This document shows, in pieces, positions 43,604 to 51,877 of a DNA stretch of 64,000 nucleotides. The notes beneath the pieces were generated by a model. The model was given only the letters and a program-made list of their open reading frames with translations, was not told where the DNA came from and made no database searches. Position numbers and translations under genes: made by a program. This DNA is from an uncultured Bacteroidales bacterium (lineage in GTDB: Bacteria > Bacteroidota > Bacteroidia > Bacteroidales > P3), in contig CAMWNM010000006.1 in NCBI GenBank assembly GCA_947175635.1, positions 1-64,000 on the forward strand. The letters run 5' to 3'. Within the stretch, counting starts at the first letter, position 1, and the number at the start of each line of letters is the position of its first letter.

Positions 43604-43632
43604 AAAAAACGTCGGATAAAAGTCCGACGTTT
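43604..43632 (-). terminator. terminator of the tRNA-Pro/tRNA-Thr unit
   Basis: Perfect 10-bp stem (AAACGTCGGA at 43607-43616 with its complement at 43623-43632) and six T on the minus strand. It lies after tRNA-Thr and just before the FG-GAP gene start. Confidence 0.88.
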
Positions 43633-43664
43633 CTTTCCGGAACCTGTTTCCGGTTTGAATGGAG

Positions 43665-43736
43665 AGCCTCGCAAGAGATTTGAACTCTCGACCTGCTCAT
43701 TACGAGTGAGCTGCTCTACCGCTGAGCTAACGAGGC
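43665..43736 (-). tRNA. tRNA-Thr (CGT)
   Basis: 72-base cloverleaf on the minus strand: acceptor GCCTCGT with GCGAGGC, anticodon stem GCTCA/TGAGC, loop CTCGTAA (anticodon CGT), T-loop TTCAAAT. CCA is not encoded. It lies 3 bases after the encoded CCA of tRNA-Pro, so the two are one transcript. Confidence 0.93.
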
Positions 43737-43739
43737 TTC

Positions 43740-43815
43740 TGGTCGGGATGACAAGATTCGAACTTGCGACCTCAACGTCCCGAACGTTGCACGCTACCAA
43801 CTGCGCTACATCCCG
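43740..43815 (-). tRNA. tRNA-Pro (CGG)
   Basis: 73-base body (43743-43815) plus an encoded CCA (43740-43742). Acceptor CGGGATG with CATCCCG, anticodon stem CAACG/CGTTG, loop TTCGGGA (anticodon CGG), T-loop TTCGAAT. Confidence 0.94.
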
Positions 43816-43846
43816 AAAAACATCACTTGTGTAATGTTTTGGGCGG

Positions 43847-43854
43847 CAAAGATA
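43847..43854 (-). promoter_or_regulatory. -7 promoter box of the tRNA-Pro/Thr unit
   Basis: TATCTTTG on the minus strand, a consensus TAnnTTTG, 31 bases before the tRNA-Pro 5' end. A T-rich stretch at the -33 distance is not a clean TTTG. Confidence 0.65.
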
Positions 43855-43942
43855 GCATTTTTTTGTGAACGATAAAAATTTCACACCCGCTGTCCGGCAA
43901 AGAACCGTTCGGTCTTTTTCCGGACAGGGATGCGGATTGGTT

Positions 43943-45034
43943 TTATCGAACCATCAACTTGCCTACCGCCAGACTGGAACCGTTTTCTTCCACACTGTAG
44001 AAATACAGGCCGGAACTGATGCCGGCAAGACTCATGGTAATTTCTTCCGAACCGTTCACGGTCGTCTTCCGAACCGTTTTTCCGGTAAGGTCGCGCAAAA
44101 CCACGGAAGAACCGCCCTTCACGTTGTCAAGGCGGAAACGCACCTGCCCGGCAGCCGGGTTGGGATAAGCGGCGATAGCCGCCTTGGCAAAGGTTTCGCT
44201 AGCCAAATCCTGGGGCGCGAAATGAAGTTTGAAAGTCAAGATATAACCGGATGTTTCGTCCTTGACTGTAACCGTAGTGGTGTAATCGTCAAAAGCAGCG
44301 TTCGTGGTATAGGCGATATCCAACGGATCCGTATCGGAACCGCCTGTTCCATTGGCCTCTATGGTGCCGTCCGCAAAGTTGCCGACCCGACAACCGCCAA
44401 AACCACATATGGTCAGTTCCGTACCTTCGGGCATATTCTCGTTGCTGAAACCAATCCATACGTTCATGGCCGAATCCGTAAGGTTCTTCATTTCAAAATA
44501 CTGCGTTATGGTTTTTGTCCCGCCCGTCACTTCCAGCGTCGAGCCTTCCGAGATCTGGACACGGCCGGCCATCATGTCGAAAGTGGCATGTTGGGGTACG
44601 AAATGAACAAAAAAGCGTAAGGTGTCCGCTTGGGTCTGGTTGATGACCCGGACAGCCGTGGTGTATTCGCTGTAAGCCTCGTTTACGGTATAGGCAAGAT
44701 CTAACGGATCTTTTTCGCTGCCGGCAACCGCACCCGCGGCCAGTTCATCTTCCAGGAAATTACCCACACGGCAACCGCCAAAACCGCATATGGCCAATTC
44801 CGCACCTTCAGGCATATCGTCAATGGTGAAATCCAGACGAACCTTCATCGCTTCCTCGGTAAGATTGGTCATGACGAAATACTGCTTGATTTCATGATCT
44901 ACCGGTACGCCTTTCACTTCTATCGTTTCATCTTCGGTAATCGTTTTACCGTTGGCTTCCACCTTGAAGGTCTGCGCCCAAGCCATTCCCATACCGAGAA
45001 CGGCGGCAATTACTAAAACGGCAATCTTTTTCAT
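43943..45034 (-). CDS. T9SS-secreted protein with an internal duplication
   Basis: 363 residues with a signal peptide (IAVLVIAAVLGMGMAWAQ). Two modules of about 127 residues repeat: residues 74-93 and 201-220 share MPEG-x-EL-x-ICGFGGCRVGNF almost exactly, including two cysteines each (C83/C88 and C210/C215), and both continue to DPLD(L/I)AYT. A T9SS C-terminal domain follows (AYPNPAAGQ to the end). The modules look like beta-sandwich domains but I recognise no named family. It is the last gene of the tlpA-DUF6029-omp28 unit, 19 bases after omp28, so a link with that thiol-related set is likely. Confidence 0.85.
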   Translation of the reverse strand: MKKIAVLVIAAVLGMGMAWAQTFKVEANGKTITEDETIEVKGVPVDHEIKQYFVMTNLTEEAMKVRLDFTIDDMPEGAELAICGFGGCRVGNFLEDELAAGAVAGSEKDPLDLAYTVNEAYSEYTTAVRVINQTQADTLRFFVHFVPQHATFDMMAGRVQISEGSTLEVTGGTKTITQYFEMKNLTDSAMNVWIGFSNENMPEGTELTICGFGGCRVGNFADGTIEANGTGGSDTDPLDIAYTTNAAFDDYTTTVTVKDETSGYILTFKLHFAPQDLASETFAKAAIAAYPNPAAGQVRFRLDNVKGGSSVVLRDLTGKTVRKTTVNGSEEITMSLAGISSGLYFYSVEENGSSLAVGKLMVR

Positions 45035-45053
45035 GTTATTCTGTTGTTAAAAT

Positions 45054-45896
45054 TTATTTACTTAAGTGTGCATAAGCGGCCTGCAGCACTTCTCTGGTGG
45101 AGAGATTCACCACCAAGGCCACCAAAGCCAGATTTTGCGTTTGCCAACTTTCATCAAGAACGGCCGTGTATTGCTTATCAAAAGAGGTTCCTTCCGTGGG
45201 AAAGGCATCCAGAATCCCATCACCCCAGATGTCCTCGCTGATAACAGCACGCAACACGTGGTTGTGGATATAGTCGGGATTTGTGCCTCCGCCCATCGTC
45301 TCCGGCATCAATTGCTCAGCCTTGATATCATCTTCCACCACCATGGCGACGATTCCGATATCGCCGTTCACATCATAATCTTTTTTGAAATTTCCGGTGA
45401 TGCCAACCTCCATGTTCGTACCGCTCAAACGCGCGGTTGCCGACAAATTCACGCAATCGGACGCCGTATCGTCAAACACATCCTGAATTTTTCCGCCCCA
45501 GGCCTGAAAAGTCGAGGGATCGCCCTTGCGGTTTATCATACCCATCGGATATTGAGGAATCTGAAATTCGGTAGCATAGGTTTGCGCAACTTCCGTACGC
45601 AGGTCAGGAGAACCATCGTACGGCCTGGTCAAGCCGGAGGGATTCTGGGGATATATGCCCACCACGATCAGATTGCTGCCGTAAGCGGCCTGCAACAATT
45701 TGATTTCAGCCGCCGCGTTCGGACAATTGACACACCTCACCCCCGTGTAGTCTTCCAGAAGTACGCACCGTTCGCTTTTTACTTCCACAATACCTTGGTC
45801 TATCAGACGATCCTTCTCCTTTATATCGTCGCACGACACGAAAGCAAGCGCCAACACGATTCCGACAAGTCCGCCTGTATATTTTATCGTTTTCAT
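45054..45896 (-). CDS. Omp28-related outer-membrane lipoprotein
   Basis: 280 residues. A lipoprotein signal peptide ends at VLALAFVSC (lipobox Cys22). The mature part has the Omp28-like sequence CVLLEDYTGVRCVNCPNAAAEI, with a thioredoxin-type CVNC pair, and GIYPQNPSGL, QYPMGMINR. Omp28 family proteins are surface lipoproteins of Porphyromonas and relatives. The CxxC pair and the tlpA gene in the same unit suggest a redox partner relationship (inference). Gaps of 19-21 bases on both sides support co-transcription. Confidence 0.88.
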   Translation of the reverse strand: MKTIKYTGGLVGIVLALAFVSCDDIKEKDRLIDQGIVEVKSERCVLLEDYTGVRCVNCPNAAAEIKLLQAAYGSNLIVVGIYPQNPSGLTRPYDGSPDLRTEVAQTYATEFQIPQYPMGMINRKGDPSTFQAWGGKIQDVFDDTASDCVNLSATARLSGTNMEVGITGNFKKDYDVNGDIGIVAMVVEDDIKAEQLMPETMGGGTNPDYIHNHVLRAVISEDIWGDGILDAFPTEGTSFDKQYTAVLDESWQTQNLALVALVVNLSTREVLQAAYAHLSK

Positions 45897-45917
45897 GAAT
45901 TTTTTTGTTAAACGGTT

Positions 45918-47630
45918 TTAAAACGAGGAACTTATAGTCAACATCACCCCATTGGAAGCCGGCATCGTGCGACATACGCCGCCGGCACACATGATACCCT
46001 CGCGAATCTTGCCATAGGAAAGGGCGATACGGGTGGCATCGTGTATATAACCGGCCGAAACATAGTAATAATGCAGACGCAGGTTCTTGTCATTGTTGCC
46101 CACATTCCACTGGTCGGAAACCGACACGAACCAAGTGGGGGCAAACGTGTATTCGAGCGTTCCCATCAACCAGTCCTGTTCCAGCTGCTTGGTGTGCAGG
46201 TACTGCAATTCCAGACGCAGGGCGTGCTTCTTGAGGAACATGTAGGTGAAGTCGCCCACCACGGTATGCATATAGGCCTTATGTTCGCCGTGCCCTTCCA
46301 CCACGTACTGATTATAACGCTCAAACATATACATCAAGGTCATCTTGAAGTTCTTGTTGAACTTGTGCGATACCTCCAGATTGGCGTCGATAAAATACAC
46401 CTCGTCGGGATTCATGTGGAACATCCGGCTTTTGTAGCCATAGGTTCCCATATCCGGCGTAAGCGAACCCGTGGAACTGGTGATATCGGTTCTTTCGGGC
46501 GCGAACGCAACCGAAGCATTCAATTTGAGATCGGTGCCGTATTTGCCGCCCAAAGCCGTACCGCGCTTGAATTTATACTGGAGGTCTGCCTGAAAGGCAA
46601 CTTCTCCCAACGACTGGCAGGCGTAAGGATAAAGGGAAGGCAGACTATATACATGCTGACGGGTAAGCGCCGGCATATAGTTGATAAGGCCGAAATTGCC
46701 CTGTTCGGTGCGGTCGGCGCGGAAGCCCATATTATCCACACTCTTGGCCTGCAACAGAATGCCGAAACCTTTCATGGAGTAACCTGCATTGAGCAAAAGG
46801 GCCTGACCGGAACGGAAAATGTAATTGTTCTCCCCCGAAGGATCGTTGGCCTTATAGACATATTCACCGCCTACGTTAAAGCCCTGGCTTTCCACATTCA
46901 GACGCACCGCGGCCGAACCAACGTTTTTGGGAACGCTCACTTTGTATGTGTGCATGCCGTCATCTTCCTGACGCATGGCCGTAATGGTCTGCTCTTCCTG
47001 ATATTTGGAAACGAAACTGCCGCCCAAGGTGATGCGGGTACCCCAGTCTTCCATGGGCTTTATCATATCGTTGAAAGCCAAGTCGAGGTCAACCCCGCGC
47101 ACCAAGCCCACATAATCCCAGAAATGACGCTCGGTTCCCACCAAACCCTTGATGGTGATACCCTTATAAGGACGGATAATGGCCCGTACCCCGCTGATGG
47201 CGTTGTCGATACCCAGATTCCAATCCTGGTAGGAACGAAGAATCATGCCCGAACCGAACTGTTCATAGAAAGAACCGGCGGTAATGTCGATGATGTCTCC
47301 GCTGAAACGGGCAAAATAGTAGGGAACGCCCCAACCGTCCAAACGGTCATCATATCCCAACATGGGCTTGAAATAACCTTCGAAACGCGCGCCCAAGGTA
47401 AACTTGCCGTTGGTGTATTGCAGATAGGCGAAACTGTTGCTGCGGAATTTCTCCGGCACTTCGGGAGATCCGATAAGGGAGTCTTTGAAGTACATCTGGG
47501 CATCAATCTGAATATTGCCCGAAAGCGTACCCCGCCCCATCACCTCCTCGAACTTGCTTTGCGCCGAAGCGGTGGCGGCAATTCCTGCACAAGCCAAGAA
47601 AGCAACCGAAACCAGTGCTTTTAATTTCAT
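45918..47630 (-). CDS. DUF6029 family outer-membrane beta-barrel protein
   Basis: 570 residues with a signal peptide (VSVAFLACAGIAATASAQ). Alternating aromatic/polar strands throughout and a C-terminal MLTISSSF strand ending in Phe predict a porin-like outer-membrane barrel; GSFYEQFGSGMILRSYQDWNLGIDNA is typical of DUF6029 (written here as GSFYEQFGSGMILR and NLGIDNA). Function is unknown. It sits between tlpA and omp28, an arrangement I have the impression is common in Bacteroidales. Confidence 0.82.
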   Translation of the reverse strand: MKLKALVSVAFLACAGIAATASAQSKFEEVMGRGTLSGNIQIDAQMYFKDSLIGSPEVPEKFRSNSFAYLQYTNGKFTLGARFEGYFKPMLGYDDRLDGWGVPYYFARFSGDIIDITAGSFYEQFGSGMILRSYQDWNLGIDNAISGVRAIIRPYKGITIKGLVGTERHFWDYVGLVRGVDLDLAFNDMIKPMEDWGTRITLGGSFVSKYQEEQTITAMRQEDDGMHTYKVSVPKNVGSAAVRLNVESQGFNVGGEYVYKANDPSGENNYIFRSGQALLLNAGYSMKGFGILLQAKSVDNMGFRADRTEQGNFGLINYMPALTRQHVYSLPSLYPYACQSLGEVAFQADLQYKFKRGTALGGKYGTDLKLNASVAFAPERTDITSSTGSLTPDMGTYGYKSRMFHMNPDEVYFIDANLEVSHKFNKNFKMTLMYMFERYNQYVVEGHGEHKAYMHTVVGDFTYMFLKKHALRLELQYLHTKQLEQDWLMGTLEYTFAPTWFVSVSDQWNVGNNDKNLRLHYYYVSAGYIHDATRIALSYGKIREGIMCAGGVCRTMPASNGVMLTISSSF

Positions 47631-47716
47631 GTGGATTATGTTTTAAACTATCTGCCTTGAACCGATTCCCGCTTTCTCTTACGGTCTCCGGCCCCCCAAA
47701 TAGCATTATATAACGT

Positions 47717-48223
47717 TCATTTCTGTTTAACTTCCTCTCCTGCGTTCAGACGGCGAACCACTTCGATAAGTTCCTGTTCGCTGCCGTCGGAATATCCGTT
47801 GTGTTGGAACACTATGTTGCCCTTGCCGTCGATAACGAACACGTGCGGAGGATTGGCCACATTCATGGCGCGTTTGAAATCACCGTTTTCATCGAGAAAC
47901 ACATCGAACTCCCAATCGCGGGCGTTTACCATGGTCTTCACCGTGGAAGCGGTACGGGCATCATCGATCGAGATGGCGTACATCTTCACGCCCGTTTCTT
48001 CCACCCAATCCGGATAAACATCGTTGATAGCGGTCATTTCTTTGATACAGGGCTTGCACCATGTGGCCCAGAAATTGATGATCATCGGTTTGCCGTCGTT
48101 GTTCAAGTCGGCCGTATTGATTTGTTTTCCGTTCAAGGCCTTGATGTTTACCGAAGGCAGTTGCTGGGCGAAGCCGGCGCATACGGCCAAGGAAAGAACC
48201 GCTAAGAGAAAAAACTTTTTCAT
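47717..48223 (-). CDS. TlpA-like periplasmic thiol-disulfide oxidoreductase
   Basis: 168 residues with a signal peptide (FLLAVLSLAVCAGFAQ). A compact thioredoxin fold with the active site WATWCKPC and the cis-Pro region NPPHVFVID, as in the TlpA/ResA group that reduces periplasmic disulfides. First gene of a four-gene unit with DUF6029, Omp28-like and the duplicated T9SS protein. The CxxC proteins downstream are plausible partners. Confidence 0.92.
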   Translation of the reverse strand: MKKFFLLAVLSLAVCAGFAQQLPSVNIKALNGKQINTADLNNDGKPMIINFWATWCKPCIKEMTAINDVYPDWVEETGVKMYAISIDDARTASTVKTMVNARDWEFDVFLDENGDFKRAMNVANPPHVFVIDGKGNIVFQHNGYSDGSEQELIEVVRRLNAGEEVKQK

Positions 48224-48300
48224 GGTTGTATGTATTGTCTGGTTTGTCTTAAAGGATTCGGGGCGATCGGCCTCCTGCCGAACCTTTTTCTATCGGAGCG

Positions 48301-48330
48301 CGAATCTAACAAAAAAAGCCCAAACACAAA
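48301..48330 (-). promoter_or_regulatory. tlpA operon promoter overlapping the upstream gene's terminator
   Basis: On the minus strand TTTG (48330-48327), 18 bases, then TAGATTCG (48308-48301). The -33 lies inside the hairpin that ends the RlmL-like gene. Confidence 0.65.
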
Positions 48331-48344
48331 AGCCTGAGGCTTTT
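48328..48344 (-). terminator. short terminator hairpin after the RlmL-like gene
   Basis: AAAAGCC and GGCTTTT (7 pairs, 3-base loop) directly at the stop codon of the RlmL-like gene, ending in TTTT on the minus strand. Weak, and overlaps the tlpA -33 box. Confidence 0.55.
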
Positions 48345-49474
48345 TATTGTATTTTATACCCGTAAAAACGGGCTTCGGTTTTGGTTTCCCAAACGGATTT
48401 CTTGGCAAAGGGTTTAAGCCCCACGAACTTGATGGCGTCGATATCGGTGCCAAACACCCAGGCCGTAGCACCGGCGTACTGACGCTTAAGCACATTGCCC
48501 ACCTCGGTATAAAAATCCTCGGCATCAAAGTTCTGCGGGGTGCCGAAAGCGGGCATCCGGACAAGGATATGCCATTGCGCGGCATCTTCCATGCCTTGGG
48601 GTTTTCCGGAGGCCATAAAATCAAACAGCCGCAGGTCGATATCGTGATGCAGCCGGATTCCCTTGAGAAACGATTCGGCCTTTTCTATGGCAAGACCGTC
48701 GGCATCCACGGCCATAATCTCCCCTTCCGGATCGCGGATGGCCTTCTGGGCATCTTCCTTGATTTCCCGCCAGAGATTGGGATCGTAATCGTTCCAATAC
48801 TGAAACGAGTAACCCTTGCGATAGTAGCCGGCAGGCATATCGCTGGCTTTCATGGCGGCTTCCACGGCCAAGATACCGTTGCCGCAAAACGGCAACAGCA
48901 AGTTCCGGGAAGGTGTCCAGCCGCTCAGGGCCAACAAGCCGGAAGCCAACACTTCGTTGAAGGCCTCTGAATTGGGCCTGCGGTAGCCCCTGTTGTGGAG
49001 AGAAAGACCCGAGGCATCCAACAGCAGCTCGCAATGGTTCTGCCGCATGAATACTTCGATACGGATGGTGTAATACTCGTTGTCAACAGAAGGTCGTTGG
49101 CCGAAGATGCGGCGGAACCTATCCACAATGGCATCCTTTACCCGTTGGGAAGCGTAGCGGGTATGGGAAAACACCGAATCCACACAAGTTGCGCTGATGG
49201 TAAGAAGGGCATCCACCGGGAAGATCTTCTCCCACGGCACGTCATACACCTGCTCGTAAAGATCGTCTTGCTTCTCGATATCGAACACCTTGAGGGTTTT
49301 CAGAATCCGCAATGCCGTGCGGCAAAGATAATTGGCTTTATAAAGCACGTCTTGGCCTCCTTCGAAAAGAACGGCACGGTTGGCTATCTCCACCTGGGTG
49401 GCGCCGAGGGAGGTAAGCTCTTCCGCCAAAACGGATTCCAATCCCTGCAAGGTTTTGGCTATGTAGGTTGACAT
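48344..49474 (-). CDS. THUMP-domain RlmL-like RNA methyltransferase with degenerate catalytic motifs
   Basis: 376 residues, like the N-terminal half of RlmKL (m2G2445 of 23S rRNA): a THUMP/ferredoxin-like region (about 1-160), then LDASGLSLHNRGYR (family core) and a Rossmann domain. Motif I reads LLPFCGNGILAVEAA (195-206), where DP(M/F)CGSGT is usual, and motif IV reads VRMPAFG (305-311) where NPPYG is expected. The NPPY residues hold the guanine amino group in N2-G methylases, so activity may be lost or altered. The fold is otherwise complete with no frameshift. It may be an RNA-binding pseudo-enzyme. Confidence 0.8.
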   Translation of the reverse strand: MSTYIAKTLQGLESVLAEELTSLGATQVEIANRAVLFEGGQDVLYKANYLCRTALRILKTLKVFDIEKQDDLYEQVYDVPWEKIFPVDALLTISATCVDSVFSHTRYASQRVKDAIVDRFRRIFGQRPSVDNEYYTIRIEVFMRQNHCELLLDASGLSLHNRGYRRPNSEAFNEVLASGLLALSGWTPSRNLLLPFCGNGILAVEAAMKASDMPAGYYRKGYSFQYWNDYDPNLWREIKEDAQKAIRDPEGEIMAVDADGLAIEKAESFLKGIRLHHDIDLRLFDFMASGKPQGMEDAAQWHILVRMPAFGTPQNFDAEDFYTEVGNVLKRQYAGATAWVFGTDIDAIKFVGLKPFAKKSVWETKTEARFYGYKIQ

Positions 49475-49494
49475 ATCGTAAAAATTATTTCAAG

Positions 49495-49905
49495 CTAAGG
49501 TCTTTTTTCGCACTTCTTCTTGTTTTCTTCGGCTTTCTGCATAAAAGGCTCCGCCAACACCGAAAAACGTTCGTGGCGGGCCGTTCCCACCACCGACAGG
49601 GCATCGCGCACTTCGATATCGAACACCGTCTTGCGCCCCTCCACCTGCACGAGTGTGGCGGTGCAGATCAGTTGCATGCCGCAAAGGCTGGCCTTGAGGT
49701 GTTGGAGATTGAGGGAAACGCCCACCGTGGTCTCACCCTCTTCCATATAGGGTTCGAGCAGAACGCAGGCGGTCTTTTCCATAAGCGCCGCCATGGCGGG
49801 TGTGGCATACACTTGCAGCGAACCCGAACCGTGAACGCTGGCAAAGTCTTTTTGCTCCACCGTTCTTTCCACGGAGGCCGTGGTTCCTTTGGCGATGTCT
49901 TTCAT
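49495..49905 (-). CDS. hotdog-fold thioesterase family protein (fluoroacetyl-CoA thioesterase-like)
   Basis: 136 residues, single hotdog domain. It follows the FlK/YbgC-like pattern: VYATPAMAALMEKTA (helix with the acidic residue), VGVSLNLQHLKAS (His of the active site), VVGTARHER near the end. Such proteins cleave acyl-CoA thioesters or remove toxic CoA derivatives. The C-terminus is Lys/Glu-rich. It has its own promoter, nested in the terminator of kbl, and precedes the RlmL-like gene by 20 bases. Confidence 0.85.
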   Translation of the reverse strand: MKDIAKGTTASVERTVEQKDFASVHGSGSLQVYATPAMAALMEKTACVLLEPYMEEGETTVGVSLNLQHLKASLCGMQLICTATLVQVEGRKTVFDIEVRDALSVVGTARHERFSVLAEPFMQKAEENKKKCEKRP

Positions 49906-49945
49906 CTTTTCTTTCTTTATTTATTTTGCCGGCATCTGCCATGTA

Positions 49946-49996
49946 ATAAAAAAGCCGGCAACCACAAAAGTAGCAACCGGCTTCCAATATTGCAAA
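49946..49996 (-). promoter_or_regulatory. thioesterase promoter nested in the kbl terminator
   Basis: On the minus strand TTTG (49996-49993), 20 bases, TACTTTTG (49972-49965): a full consensus promoter. The same stretch holds the kbl terminator, stem AAGCCGG (49983-49977) with CCGGCTT (49958-49952) and TTTTTT (49953-49948). The -7 box is in the terminator loop and one stem arm is in the spacer. Confidence 0.8.
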
Positions 49997-50004
49997 AGGA
50001 ATTC

Positions 50005-51195
50005 CTATTTAAGCACGCCCAGTTCCTTGCCAACCTTGGTAAAGGCCTGGATGCACTTGTCGAGGTGCGCCCTTTCGTGGCCGGCCGAAAGCTGTACACG
50101 GATACGGGCCTGGCCCTTGGGAACCACCGGATAGTAGAAACCGGTTACATAGATTCCTTCGTCAAGCAGTTTGGCGGCGAATTCCTGCGACAGTTTGGCA
50201 TCGTAGAGCATCACCGCGCAAATGGCACTCTGCGTGGGCTTGATGTCGAAACCGGCCTCTTTCATCTTGCCGATGAAATACTCGGTATTGGCATGAAGCT
50301 TGTCTTGCAGTTCGTTGGTTTCGCTCATCATGTCGAACATCTGGATGGCGGCGGCGGCCACCATCGGAGGAATCGAGTTGGAGAACAGGTAGGGACGCGA
50401 ACGCTGGCGCAGCATGTCGATGATTTCCTTGCGACCCGTGGTGAATCCGCCCACCGCGCCGCCGAAAGCTTTGCCAAGCGTGCCGGTGAGGATATCCACC
50501 TTACCGCGACAGTTGTATTGCTCGGTAACCCCACGGCCGGTCTTGCCCACCACGCCTGCCGAATGGCTTTCGTCCACCATCACCAAAGCTTCGTATTTGT
50601 CTGCCAAAGCCAGGATCTTGTCGAGCGGAGCCACGTTGCCGTCCATTGAGAAAACGCCGTCGGTAACCACGATGCGGAAACGCTGTGCCTGGGCTTCCTT
50701 CAGACAATTTTCGAGTTCGGCCATATCACCGTTGGCATAACGGTAGCGTTTGGCCTTGCAAAGGCGCACGCCGTCGATGATGGATGCATGGTTGAGTGCA
50801 TCGGAGATAATGGCGTCTTCTTCACCCAGAAGCGGTTCGAATACCCCGCCGTTGGCATCGAAGCAAGCCGCATAGAGAATGGCGTCTTCGGTGCCGAAGA
50901 AGTCGGAAATCTTGCGTTCCAGTTCTTTGTGCAGGTCTTGCGTTCCGCAAATGAAACGCACCGAACTCATCCCGTAGCCTCTCTCATCGAGCGCCTTCTT
51001 GGCGGCGGCGATCAGTTTGGGATTGTTGGAAAGACCCAGATAGTTGTTGGCGCAGAAATTAAGCACTTCCTGCCCCGTCTTTACCTTGATGTCGGCTTTC
51101 TGAGGGGTAACGATGACCCGTTCTTCCTTGTAAAGGCCGGCTTCGCGGATTCCCTTCAGTTCATCCTGAAGGAAATCCTGAAATTTACCGTACAT
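50005..51195 (-). CDS. kbl: 2-amino-3-ketobutyrate CoA ligase (glycine C-acetyltransferase)
   Basis: 396 residues from the ATG at 51195 (MYGKFQDFLQDEL), the normal Kbl length. Alpha-oxoamine synthase family, PLP fold type I: VMVDESHSAGVVG (PLP Asp/His) and the Schiff-base Lys in TGTLGKAFGGAVGG. It converts 2-amino-3-oxobutyrate plus CoA to glycine and acetyl-CoA, the second step of threonine breakdown. The partner threonine dehydrogenase is not in the window. Related SPT/BioF enzymes are less likely given length and close family match. Confidence 0.94.
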   Translation of the reverse strand: MYGKFQDFLQDELKGIREAGLYKEERVIVTPQKADIKVKTGQEVLNFCANNYLGLSNNPKLIAAAKKALDERGYGMSSVRFICGTQDLHKELERKISDFFGTEDAILYAACFDANGGVFEPLLGEEDAIISDALNHASIIDGVRLCKAKRYRYANGDMAELENCLKEAQAQRFRIVVTDGVFSMDGNVAPLDKILALADKYEALVMVDESHSAGVVGKTGRGVTEQYNCRGKVDILTGTLGKAFGGAVGGFTTGRKEIIDMLRQRSRPYLFSNSIPPMVAAAAIQMFDMMSETNELQDKLHANTEYFIGKMKEAGFDIKPTQSAICAVMLYDAKLSQEFAAKLLDEGIYVTGFYYPVVPKGQARIRVQLSAGHERAHLDKCIQAFTKVGKELGVLK

Positions 51196-51277
51196 GATTA
51201 TTCTATTTTTAAACGTTGTTTCAACAAACACGAGCCTTGGCTTCTCTTATAAGACTTTGCCCGGCTCACCGCTTGTC

Positions 51278-51850
51278 TTAAAATTTGAAATTTACACCGA
51301 GGTTCACCCATGCCTGTTCCCAGTTACCGAAGTCAAATTCAAGGTTAACTCCGATGTTCTGGGTGAAGTTGTAGGACGTACCGAGAATGAAAGCTCCGGA
51401 AAAGAAACCGTAACTGCTTTCGGCTTTCATATCAGTAGGAAAACCGCCACCTGTAGCCTTATGGTTGTATAAACAAACACCGCCACCAAGGCCCACACCG
51501 GCATATACTTCCCACTCGGGAACCACCACATTCAAACGGTACGTAGTCCTTACTTTGAAATCTAACTTGTTCCAATTCCACTTGTCCTTCATTCCGCCGA
51601 TATATTTGGTAGATCCACCTTCCCACATATAACCCACGGTCCCACCTATTGTAAAAGTACCTTTCCAAACACGGGCAAGCGCATAGTCATAGGTAACATT
51701 TGCCCCTACCATATTGACAAGACCTATACGGGCACCGAGAATGGAAGAACCCGGAGCCACCCCTTCGTAAACCCCACCTGCCTTTGCCGTGCTTTGTGTT
51801 GAGAATCCAAAAGCAACGACTGATAGCAAAATCAACAATTTCTTTTTCAT
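51278..51850 (-). CDS. putative outer-membrane beta-barrel protein
   Basis: 190 residues with a signal peptide (LLILLSVVAFGFSTQSTAKA). About eight amphipathic strands rich in Gly and aromatic residues, ending with VNLGVNFKF, a C-terminal Phe typical of small OmpA/OmpX-like barrels. Not assigned to a named family. Codon use and GC are slightly more AT-rich than its neighbours. It lies between the aminopeptidase and kbl and may be co-transcribed with them. Confidence 0.78.
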   Translation of the reverse strand: MKKKLLILLSVVAFGFSTQSTAKAGGVYEGVAPGSSILGARIGLVNMVGANVTYDYALARVWKGTFTIGGTVGYMWEGGSTKYIGGMKDKWNWNKLDFKVRTTYRLNVVVPEWEVYAGVGLGGGVCLYNHKATGGGFPTDMKAESSYGFFSGAFILGTSYNFTQNIGVNLEFDFGNWEQAWVNLGVNFKF

Positions 51851-51877
51851 ATCTATCTATTTTTAACGTTAGTCTTT

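Noticed and set aside
43560-43700. Upstream start for the FG-GAP protein (codon at 43700)
   Set aside because: It would read through the tRNA-Thr gene and its terminator and lacks a signal peptide at its N-terminus. The start at 43559 gives a good signal peptide.
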